In this document: piece after piece, positions 1 to 5,496 of the stretch
Position numbering within the stretch: position 1 is the first letter of the stretch
Layout of the letters: every line of letters begins with the position of its first letter
From: Prochlorococcus marinus str. MIT 9215
GTDB lineage: Bacteria; Cyanobacteriota; Cyanobacteriia; PCC-6307; Cyanobiaceae
Assembly: GCA_949486985.1 (NCBI GenBank)
Contig: CATBLW010000227.1
Location: forward strand, 1-7,486
Length of the DNA: 7,486 nucleotides
Reading direction: 5' to 3'
Program-made: the position numbers and the translations under genes
Notes under the pieces: model-generated
What the model saw: only the letters and a program-made list of their open reading frames with translations
The model's database searches: none
What the model was told of the DNA's origin: nothing

Positions 1-416
1 ACAATGAATTTCAAAAAGTAGGGTTGCATGGCGTAGGCATTTTTCAGCATCGACGTGTTGCATTGCATGGTCAGGGAAATTCGTTTCCTAGGCTGATTAA
101 TGATCCCGCCAATCTCGAGGTCTGCATACAATTTATTGCTAGTCTTAAGGTGTTGATTACAAACTCCTATCATGGTATGTACTGGGCTCAACTTCTAGGA
201 GTTCCTACTGTATGCGTGCCTTTCTCTAGTGGGCATTATGCGTTTAACGGCGAAATGACATATTCAACGCATGAGGACTCTGTGTCTAATGCTAAGCAAC
301 TGCTTTCTGAATATCGCCCGGAAGCACGTTTGAAAGCTCGCGAACTGATTTTGGAAAATCACAGACTTGTGTCGTCATTGTTTTACAGTCAGGCTGTTGA
401 ATTTTTAGTGGACTAG
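1..416 (+). CDS. polysaccharide pyruvyl transferase family protein, C-terminal part (5' end outside window)
   Basis: The reading frame is open from position 3 to the TAG at 414-416, giving 137 visible residues; it is open at the left edge, so the gene starts outside the window and the TTG at 24 is not its start. The segment ITNSYHGMYWAQLLGVPTV (residues about 52-70 of the visible part) matches the C-terminal signature of the polysaccharide pyruvyl transferase family (PF04230), where a Ser/Thr-x-x-His-Gly motif follows a strand reading 'hydrophobic-I-T/S-N-S'. Known members transfer pyruvyl groups to sugars of exopolysaccharide, capsule or LPS-like polymers in the cytoplasm; the sugar acceptor here cannot be told. 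The DNA is A+T-richer than the genes from about 640 onward, as is common in surface-polysaccharide clusters acquired by transfer. Family call good; exact enzyme activity unproven, since some members are glycosyltransferase-like without tested pyruvyl transfer. Confidence 0.75.
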   Translation, partial: NEFQKVGLHGVGIFQHRRVALHGQGNSFPRLINDPANLEVCIQFIASLKVLITNSYHGMYWAQLLGVPTVCVPFSSGHYAFNGEMTYSTHEDSVSNAKQLLSEYRPEARLKARELILENHRLVSSLFYSQAVEFLVD

Positions 417-633
417 GAATGTTTGAAATGATGATGTGTCGCTGCTATTAAGGCTGAAAATTGCCAGATTCATCTTCTCTTCTCCTGGAATATTCTGGTC
501 TGTTGCTTGCGATTATTTGGCGTGCAGGCGTTGTCTGGGAGGGCGGTATGTACATTCTAGTTTTATAACTATCATTCCTCAGGCGAGGTGTACAAGTGCG
601 CAGTTGAGATTTCTGAATGCTGGCCCAGCCATT
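417..633. other. low-GC spacer between convergent genes, no recognisable gene
   Basis: This stretch separates the end of the polysaccharide gene from the end of the minus-strand operon. Three consecutive ATG codons (428-436) follow an AGGA at 415-418, but that frame stops after seven codons. A GTG-started frame (436) stays open past the spacer into the antisense of the oxidoreductase gene; its protein is not recognisable. It could be the decayed beginning of a further polysaccharide gene. Only weak stem-loops are visible (CCTC/GAGG at 577-588; TGGC/GCCA near 620-631), without a T tract, so no terminator can be called despite the convergent layout. Confidence 0.5.
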
Positions 634-1992
634 TCAATCGTTAGCAGGTCGCGACGACCAGCCCCGGAGCTTGCCTGGATTAAGCAAACCATGGGGATCA
701 AATCGTTGCTTGGCTGCAACCTGATCGCCATCAATCACGCCAAGTCCACCATCCTCGACAGTGATCACATGTGGGTTGAAGACAACGGCACCAAGTTCTC
801 GACAATGGCTGATCAATTGCTCAAGCGATTGTTTTCCCCGCCAGCGCACGATGGGCAAAGCGGCTAATCGCTGAACCCCTTGCTGGTTGACAGCCTCAAG
901 ATGCCAAAGCAAATCCTCTCCCCAATACTGCTTGAGAGTCGCCAATGCTGGCAGTTCTGGTTGGGGTAAAAGCATTTGCAAATAAGTCCAATCAGGATCG
1001 ACTGCGCGCATATGCATGGTTGTGTGGTTCCAAGTGAGTTCACGCAAACCCGTTCCACCTCGATCAGCCTCTGCACCAACAAAAACGATCCGTGCTCCAG
1101 TCTCGATGGCAAGACGCTCCAATGTGCCCACACCATCAGGGGATACCAAGAGCAACAAGCGATGCTGGCCACTTGGAGAGCCACACCAATGGGGCAATAG
1201 GTCAACGATTGGTTGTTCGAGCACACTGCAGAGATTCAGATCAATCGCAGCGCGAACACAGCGCAGCGCTAGATCAACGGCTTGTGACCAATCTCTGCAG
1301 TCGATGCTGACTTCCTGCCAGGCCACGGCAGGCGCTGTCGCCAAAGACAACGCCGTGATAATTCCATTGGTTCCATAGGCATGATTGAGGGCTTCTGATT
1401 CCACTGCATTCAGCTGCAGTTGTTGTGGAGGGTCTTGCAGGGTGATCACTTCCAGAGCTTGTAAATGCCCAGGATCACGAAGGAATCCCCAACGCACCGA
1501 GCCAATCCCACCCGAACCTCCGGCCAGGAATCCACCCACAGAAGCACTGCGCCAAGTGCTTGGTAGTAGACGTAATTGGCGGCCATGGCTACTGAGATGT
1601 TGATCCAGATCGCGCAGCAAACAGCCCGTCTCCACTGTCACAACACCTGTAGCAGGATCGAGGTGCCTAATCTTGCGGAGCGCACCCATAAGCATGACGA
1701 CGCCTCCGCGCAGAGGCACGCATTGCCCGTAGTTTCCAGTACCCGATCCTCGTAAGGTCAGCGGGACTCCATAACGGCTACAGCTAGCCGCAACTGCCAC
1801 AACCGCTTCCACCGTAAAAGGGCGGACAACGAGTTCCGATTGACATCCCTCAAGCTGTTGACGAAGCACAGGAGAGTAGTCATATGAATCTCTTGAAAAA
1901 CGTTCCTGTGCTTCAGGAGTTGCCAAGATTTCTAGACAATCAACTTGGATCAAGTCATTCTCTAGATCAGCAATAACAGTGGATCTGGTCAT
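634..1992 (-). CDS. FAD-binding oxidoreductase, GlcD-like (FAD_binding_4/PCMH fold)
   Basis: This 452-residue protein is a flavoprotein of the vanillyl-alcohol oxidase/GlcD superfamily, probably cytosolic because no signal peptide or membrane segment is seen. The FAD-binding domain covers about residues 50-220: RGSGTGNYGQCVPLRGG (81-97) is the pyrophosphate-binding loop, LPSTWRSASVGGFLAGGSGG (143-162) the second FAD-contact segment, and YGTNGIIT (206-213) the strand that closes the domain. FDPHGLLNPGKL (431-442) is the typical C-terminal end of FAD-linked oxidases. There is no His in the first loop to suggest covalent FAD. The GDGN/H motif usual near the C terminus of GlcD and D-lactate dehydrogenases is not evident, so the substrate is unknown; a hydroxy acid or alcohol is a family-level guess. 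Start is ATG at 1992, 11 nt after the stop of the amidohydrolase gene; no clear Shine-Dalgarno, so translation may be coupled. It is the last gene of the operon. Confidence 0.85.
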   Translation of the reverse strand: MTRSTVIADLENDLIQVDCLEILATPEAQERFSRDSYDYSPVLRQQLEGCQSELVVRPFTVEAVVAVAASCSRYGVPLTLRGSGTGNYGQCVPLRGGVVMLMGALRKIRHLDPATGVVTVETGCLLRDLDQHLSSHGRQLRLLPSTWRSASVGGFLAGGSGGIGSVRWGFLRDPGHLQALEVITLQDPPQQLQLNAVESEALNHAYGTNGIITALSLATAPAVAWQEVSIDCRDWSQAVDLALRCVRAAIDLNLCSVLEQPIVDLLPHWCGSPSGQHRLLLLVSPDGVGTLERLAIETGARIVFVGAEADRGGTGLRELTWNHTTMHMRAVDPDWTYLQMLLPQPELPALATLKQYWGEDLLWHLEAVNQQGVQRLAALPIVRWRGKQSLEQLISHCRELGAVVFNPHVITVEDGGLGVIDGDQVAAKQRFDPHGLLNPGKLRGWSSRPAND

Positions 1993-2003
1993 TGGCAGAT
2001 CAG

Positions 2004-3293
2004 CTATGTCGATGTTGTCGTAGCCATGGTTTGCTCATCGAGCCAGGTTCCATTGATCAGCACCCGTCGATCCGGTTTTGCTGCTAATAGCTCCGCCCAG
2101 CTGCTGGCTTTCACCAGGATCAAATCGGCAGGGCTTCCTGGTTGAAGTGTTCCATCCCAGGCCAAGTCCATGAGATGAGCTGCGGCCGTCGTGAATGGAG
2201 CTAACCCTAAGCGCTGCCAAGGAGCGAGATGGGCAAGAGGCAGCGAAAACGCCATCAAGGAGAGGGGGTCAAAGTTGCCGGCAGGGAACCAAGGATCCTG
2301 AACATTGTCACCACCAACAGCCACTGAAATTCCCGCCACCTGCAGTTGATGAATGGGAGCGATCGGTCGCTCCACAGGTGTTCGACGTGGCTGCTTTGCC
2401 AGCAACCAGCCATTCGTCATTGGCAATGCCACCACATTGATCTGATGATCAGCCATGCGCTCCGCAATCCTGCAAAGCTCTGCCGGTGGGAGTAAGCCAA
2501 GCGTGCTGGCATGGCTGCAGGTGATGGGCACTGAAACCTTGATGCCATCCAAAACGCGCAGCAGTTGCTGCACACCAGTCGCGTAATGGCTATTGGCTTC
2601 ATCGATGTGGAGGTCGATGGCGCAACCAAGTTGATCAGCCAAAAGCAGCATCTTGCGTAGCGCATGCCGAGGGGCTGGCCCATTGCAAGGAGGCACAAGA
2701 ACGCCGCCCATTAGTCCACCGCTGGCGGCCACTTTTTGCGCAAGCTTTTTCCCTGCCGATGTGCTCCAGTGCTCCACAGGCACGAGTGCGACCAATTGCA
2801 AGGTCAGCCGGTCTTGCCATTGCCGCTGCAGATCTAGTAGTGCCTCCCAGCTGAGATCGCAATGAGGCCCAACACTGTCGACATGACTACGTACAGCCCT
2901 GAGGCCATGCTGAAGCGCTAACTGCAGCGCTCGCTCAGCGCGCTGACGCACGCCCAATAGCGTTCGTTGCTGATGTTCCAGCAAGTTGGCGGCAAGAGCT
3001 CCGGAGTAGCTCCCAGACAGGTTGGGAAAATCTGCCCAAGTAAAGGCCTTGTCGAGGTGCGCATGAGGTTCAACAAGCCTCGGCAGCAAGACATGCTGTG
3101 GCGGTGATGACGCATCGATAGCGATCAGCTCCACGCGACGGAGCCTGCCGGCCTGCCAGTCAATACGCATCGGGCAAAGGCCTTCTGCAGTTGCCCTGCC
3201 TTCCAGGACATTGGCAGGGATGGTCAGCAATCCGCGTGGCACCCAAGCCTCGAGATGGCTGTCTTGCACTGAATTCCCCCCAACGGAAGTCAC
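2004..3293 (-). CDS. metal-dependent amidohydrolase, cytosine deaminase (CodA)/AtzC-like
   Basis: This 429-residue protein belongs to the amidohydrolase superfamily, CodA/AtzC branch, which hydrolytically removes amino groups from pyrimidines, triazines and related heterocycles in the cytosol. Visible active-site pieces, aligned by eye to E. coli CodA: H77 and H79 in EPHAHLDKAF (CodA H61/H63), H229 in LHIDE (CodA H214) with E232 (CodA E217, the proton shuttle), H261 in TCSHAS (CodA H246), and D329 in GGDNVQDPWFPAG (CodA D313). HAHLDKAF and GDN resemble AtzC more than CodA. The substrate-binding Gln of CodA (Q156) appears to be Val173 in LVPVEHW, so cytosine should not be assumed as substrate. 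The C-terminal GSPADLILV segment is the usual closing beta-sandwich strand. The start is GTG at 3293, overlapping the DUF4359 stop by 4 nt (GTGA), with a good GGAAGG ribosome-binding site. Superfamily is secure; substrate open. Confidence 0.88.
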   Translation of the reverse strand: MTSVGGNSVQDSHLEAWVPRGLLTIPANVLEGRATAEGLCPMRIDWQAGRLRRVELIAIDASSPPQHVLLPRLVEPHAHLDKAFTWADFPNLSGSYSGALAANLLEHQQRTLLGVRQRAERALQLALQHGLRAVRSHVDSVGPHCDLSWEALLDLQRQWQDRLTLQLVALVPVEHWSTSAGKKLAQKVAASGGLMGGVLVPPCNGPAPRHALRKMLLLADQLGCAIDLHIDEANSHYATGVQQLLRVLDGIKVSVPITCSHASTLGLLPPAELCRIAERMADHQINVVALPMTNGWLLAKQPRRTPVERPIAPIHQLQVAGISVAVGGDNVQDPWFPAGNFDPLSLMAFSLPLAHLAPWQRLGLAPFTTAAAHLMDLAWDGTLQPGSPADLILVKASSWAELLAAKPDRRVLINGTWLDEQTMATTTST

Positions 3294-3679
3294 TCCAACC
3301 TTCCCGAATCCGTTCGGGTGCTTAGGGGCAGAAAATGCCCAGCGACGGCCAAGGTGGTCACTTGGTAATCGGGGAGTCGGAGCGTCGGCAAAACATTTTG
3401 CCCACCAACCTTGGTGGTGTAAATGCTGAACAGGCCGAGATTCAACCGCTCACTGAACTGTTCAACGCTGCTGGCGAACGCGGGACGCTGAGCTGCGATT
3501 AATTCTGGACAGTTCTGGATCCAGAGCCTTAACACCATTGGTAGCCCCTGCTGCTCGCATAATTTCTCAGTGGCAAGTTCCACCAATTGATCAGCTGCAT
3601 AAAGGCGGTATGCCTGCATGGAGGGATTCGTCCAGGCCAATGTTCCACCACAACCGATCAGGGTGATGAAACCCACCAT
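3290..3679 (-). CDS. DUF4359 family protein, membrane-anchored or exported
   Basis: A 129-residue protein from ATG 3679. A short hydrophobic N-terminal segment (residues 1-16) is followed by WTNPSMQAYRLYAADQL (17-33), which matches the start of the cyanobacterial DUF4359 family (hydrophobic anchor, then a TNP…AY…A/Y…QL block). The later LFSIYTTK…VLPTLRL stretch (83-102) matches its conserved C-terminal half. Two cysteines (41 and 57) in the positions expected of the family could form a disulfide outside the cytoplasm. Function of the family is unknown. LIGC at residues 7-10 resembles a lipobox, so a lipoprotein is possible. The start is uncertain: TTG at 3700 gives 136 residues, and the frame stays open further upstream with an Arg-Arg before the hydrophobic stretch. 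ATG 3679 is preferred because GGA lies 6 nt before it and a possible promoter ends near 3700. First gene of the operon. Confidence 0.75.
   Translation of the reverse strand: MVGFITLIGCGGTLAWTNPSMQAYRLYAADQLVELATEKLCEQQGLPMVLRLWIQNCPELIAAQRPAFASSVEQFSERLNLGLFSIYTTKVGGQNVLPTLRLPDYQVTTLAVAGHFLPLSTRTDSGRLE
3299..3304 (-). promoter_or_regulatory. ribosome-binding site of the amidohydrolase gene
   Basis: The minus strand reads GGAAGG here, ending 5 nt before the GTG at 3293. This supports that GTG rather than the in-frame GTG eight codons further in, and shows that the amidohydrolase has its own initiation signal inside the end of the DUF4359 gene. Confidence 0.6.
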
Positions 3680-3706
3680 CCAATTTCCGGATGGCCACAA
3701 ACGTCG

Positions 3707-3735
3707 ACTAGAGCTCTTGATCAGATTAAGTTCAA
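3707..3735 (-). promoter_or_regulatory. possible promoter for the DUF4359–amidohydrolase–oxidoreductase operon
   Basis: On the minus strand TTGAAC (3735-3730, 4 of 6 matches to the -35 consensus) and TCTAGT (3712-3707, 4 of 6 matches to the -10 consensus) are exactly 17 nt apart. Transcription would begin near 3700, leaving about 20 nt of leader before ATG 3679. By-eye match only; such matches arise by chance. Confidence 0.3.
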
Positions 3736-3762
3736 GGTGAATTGGTAAATTCTTACCGACGC

Positions 3763-3836
3763 GGCGGGCGTCGCCAAGTGGTTAAGGCAGCGGCTTGTGG
3801 CGCCGCTATTCGGGGGTTCGAATCCCCTCGCTCGCC
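3763..3836 (+). tRNA. tRNA-His (anticodon GTG)
   Basis: A full cloverleaf can be folded. The acceptor stem GCGGGCG (3764-3770) pairs with CGCTCGC (3829-3835) with one G·U. The extra pair G(-1) at 3763 and C73 at 3836 is the hallmark of tRNA-His and is encoded in the DNA. T8 follows at 3771, then a GCC/GGC D stem. The anticodon stem GCGGC/GCCGC (3790-3794, 3802-3806) holds the loop TTGTGGC with anticodon GTG at 3797-3799. The T arm is GGGGG-TTCGAAT-CCCCT (3812-3828). The 3' CCA is not encoded (CTCA follows), so it must be added by nucleotidyltransferase. The gene is divergent from the operon to its left. A TAAATT at 3746-3751 could be a -10 element placing the start about 6 nt before the tRNA, but no good -35 was seen. 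Confidence 0.97.
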
Positions 3837-3889
3837 CTCACACCCTTTTGAATACCGTGCGCAGCACGCTAATAGGCAGAGACCCCAAC

Positions 3890-3915
3890 GACTGTTGAGG
3901 CCTCAGGGACTGTTG
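3890..3915. repeat. direct repeat GACTGTTG flanking a 10-bp palindrome
   Basis: GACTGTTG occurs at 3890-3897 and again at 3908-3915. Between and overlapping them lies the perfect palindrome TGAGGCCTCA (3896-3905). The repeat copies are 18 bp apart start to start, upstream of the miaB leader and downstream of the tRNA. It may be an operator-like element or chance. Confidence 0.5.
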
Positions 3916-3980
3916 CGACAAAAAGAATCCGTCATCAGTGCGCCACAAACGCCCAAAAGAACTCTGGGCTCGACACACTG

Positions 3981-3986
3981 AAGGAG
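3981..3986 (+). promoter_or_regulatory. strong Shine-Dalgarno-like AAGGAG upstream of miaB
   Basis: AAGGAG is a near-perfect anti-SD match but is awkwardly placed. The nearest ATG (3990, not in the miaB frame) is only 3 nt away, and the nearest possible miaB-frame start codons are CTG 3997 (10 nt), CTG 4000 (13 nt) and TTG 4027 (40 nt). It bears on which start miaB uses. Confidence 0.4.
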
Positions 3987-3989
3987 TTG

Positions 3990-4058
3990 ATGAGATCTGC
4001 TGCGGTTCTTCGGATCGCCACTTGCCTTGCTCGCTACTACCGCACCAACCCTCGCTAG
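3990..4058 (+). CDS. possible 22-codon upstream ORF overlapping the miaB start
   Basis: ATG at 3990 just after AAGGAG opens a frame of 22 codons ending in TAG at 4056-4058, past the presumed TTG start of miaB at 4027. The peptide begins MRSAAVLRIATCLARYY and is rich in Arg, with no recognisable domain. It could be a leader peptide influencing miaB translation, or a chance ORF. It could also mark the original miaB start displaced by a one-base insertion, since skipping one base would join this frame to miaB. The 3-nt SD spacing is short. Low confidence. Confidence 0.2.
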   Translation: MRSAAVLRIATCLARYYRTNPR

Positions 4059-5427
4059 TGATTCTTTAAAAGCCGAACAGATACGAGGCTCGTTTTGGAT
4101 CACCACCTTCGGCTGCCAGATGAATAAGGCCGACTCTGAGCGCATGGCCGGAATCCTTCAATCCATGGGATACCAGCAAGCGTCTGCAGAGTTGGAAGCC
4201 GATCTTGTTCTCTACAACACCTGCACAATTCGCGATAACGCTGAGCAAAAGGTTTACAGCTATTTAGGCCGTCAGGCGCGTCGTAAACGATCCAATCCTC
4301 ACCTCAAACTCGTTGTTGCAGGTTGTGTTGCTCAACAGGAAGGGGAAGCGCTACTTCGGCGCGTTCCAGAACTCGACCTGGTGATGGGGCCGCAACATGC
4401 CAATCGGCTTGAGCTCTTGCTGACCCAGGTGGACAGTGGCAAACAGGTGGTTGCTACCGACGACAACAAGATCCTTGAAGACGTCACCATCCCGCGGCGG
4501 GACAGCAAAATTTGCGCTTGGGTGAATGTGATCTATGGCTGCAACGAGCGTTGCACCTACTGCGTGGTGCCCTCTGTGAGGGGAAAAGAGCAATCACGAC
4601 AGCCAGAAGCCATCCATATGGAAATGCAAGGGTTGGCGGCCCTTGGCTTCAGAGAAATCACCTTGCTTGGCCAAAACATTGATGCCTATGGCCGCGACCT
4701 GCCTGGGATCACAGCTGAGGGACGTCGCCAGAACACCCTCACAGATCTTCTCCATCACGTTCATGACGTGGAAGGCATTGAACGCATTCGTTTTGCAACC
4801 AGCCATCCGCGCTATTTCACAGATCGACTGATTGAAGCTTGCGCAGGATTACCCAAACTTTGCGAACACTTCCATATCCCCTTCCAGAGTGGAGATAACA
4901 ACGTGCTCAAGGCCATGGCCAGGGGCTACACCGTTGAACGCTATCGGCGCATCATCGACAGGATCCGCGAATTGATGCCCGATGCCGCCATCAGTTCGGA
5001 TGTGATCGTGGCCTTCCCAGGTGAAACCGATGATCAGTTTCGTCAAACCCTGAAGTTGATTGAGCAGGTTGGATTCGACCAGGTCAACACTGCCGCCTAC
5101 TCTCCACGTCCCAATACTCCCGCGGCCACATGGCCCAACCAACTGCCTGAAGCGGTCAAGGTGGAACGCTTGCAGGAACTCAATGCTTTGGTTGAAAACA
5201 CAGCCCGGCAACGCAATGCCCGTTACGACGGACGGGTTGAAGAGGTTCTGGCAGAAGGGATCAACCCGAAGGACCCCGATCAATTAATGGGGCGTACGCG
5301 CAGCAACCGACTCACATTCTTTGCGGCTAAAGGCCCCGAGGGCTGCTCTTACAGCCCTGGTGATCTCGTTGATGTGCGCATCGACAGCGTTCGCTCCTTC
5401 TCCCTCAGCGGCACCCCACTGCGGTGA
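4027..5427 (+). CDS. miaB: tRNA (N6-isopentenyladenosine(37)-C2)-methylthiotransferase MiaB
   Basis: MiaB is a radical-SAM iron-sulfur enzyme that adds a methylthio group to i6A37 of tRNAs reading codons that start with U, after MiaA has added the isopentenyl group; it acts in the cytosol. The N-terminal UPF0004 domain carries the three auxiliary-cluster cysteines: C30 in TTFGCQMNKADSE, C66 in YNTCTIRDNAEQK and C100 in VAGCVAQQEG. The radical-SAM CxxxCxxC is C172-C176-C179 in YGCNERCTYC. A TRAM RNA-binding domain fills about residues 390-455 (…GRTRSNRLTFF… onward). The 466 residues fit the family (about 440-475). The start is uncertain: TTG 4027 has no clear Shine-Dalgarno and there is no in-frame ATG before the conserved FGCQMNK; CTG 3997 or 4000 would add 9-10 residues. 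Asn34 of the neighbouring tRNA-His anticodon context is not relevant: tRNA-His reads CAY codons and is not a usual MiaB substrate. It heads the cluster with ddl, 69 nt downstream. Confidence 0.95.
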   Translation: MLATTAPTLASDSLKAEQIRGSFWITTFGCQMNKADSERMAGILQSMGYQQASAELEADLVLYNTCTIRDNAEQKVYSYLGRQARRKRSNPHLKLVVAGCVAQQEGEALLRRVPELDLVMGPQHANRLELLLTQVDSGKQVVATDDNKILEDVTIPRRDSKICAWVNVIYGCNERCTYCVVPSVRGKEQSRQPEAIHMEMQGLAALGFREITLLGQNIDAYGRDLPGITAEGRRQNTLTDLLHHVHDVEGIERIRFATSHPRYFTDRLIEACAGLPKLCEHFHIPFQSGDNNVLKAMARGYTVERYRRIIDRIRELMPDAAISSDVIVAFPGETDDQFRQTLKLIEQVGFDQVNTAAYSPRPNTPAATWPNQLPEAVKVERLQELNALVENTARQRNARYDGRVEEVLAEGINPKDPDQLMGRTRSNRLTFFAAKGPEGCSYSPGDLVDVRIDSVRSFSLSGTPLR

Positions 5428-5438
5428 AAGCGGTGAAA
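5421..5438 (+). repeat. tandem 9-bp duplication across the miaB stop codon
   Basis: GCGGTGAAA is present twice in immediate tandem (5421-5429 and 5430-5438). The first copy contains the miaB TGA stop (5425-5427). It lies in the 69-nt gap before the ddl start and may be a simple slippage duplication. Confidence 0.6.
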
Positions 5439-5496
5439 TAGATCGACGGGACTGATACCTTTGGGCGTCAAGTTACCTCGGCTCTGCCGCATCTCC

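Larger units (their letters stand above)
3837..3989. other. intergenic region between tRNA-His and the miaB leader
   Basis: No gene is supported here. It contains a 5-bp stem CGTGC/GCACG with a 3-nt loop (3856-3868), not followed by a T tract and so not a convincing terminator for the tRNA. It also contains a palindrome with flanking direct repeats (3890-3915), listed separately. A weak promoter-like pair for miaB (TTGAAT at 3848-3853, TAATAG at 3870-3875, 16 nt apart) is too poor to call. Confidence 0.5.

Noticed and set aside
549..594. Two copies of the palindrome TGTACA 40 bp apart
   Set aside because: A 6-bp palindrome occurring twice in A+T-rich spacer is expected by chance; no surrounding similarity extends it.
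864..1226. 120-residue minus-strand frame within the oxidoreductase gene
   Set aside because: It is an alternative frame on the same strand as the well-supported flavoprotein and has no recognisable domain.
3856..3868. Stem-loop CGTGC-GCA-GCACG after tRNA-His
   Set aside because: The stem is short and no T tract follows, so it is not a convincing intrinsic terminator.
3742..3981. 79-residue + strand open frame covering the tRNA-His gene
   Set aside because: It translates straight through the tRNA and spacer, with no ribosome-binding site or recognisable protein.
4849..5283. 144-residue minus-strand frame opposite miaB
   Set aside because: It lies fully antisense to the conserved radical-SAM/TRAM region of miaB, and its translation has no domain character; an ordinary shadow frame.
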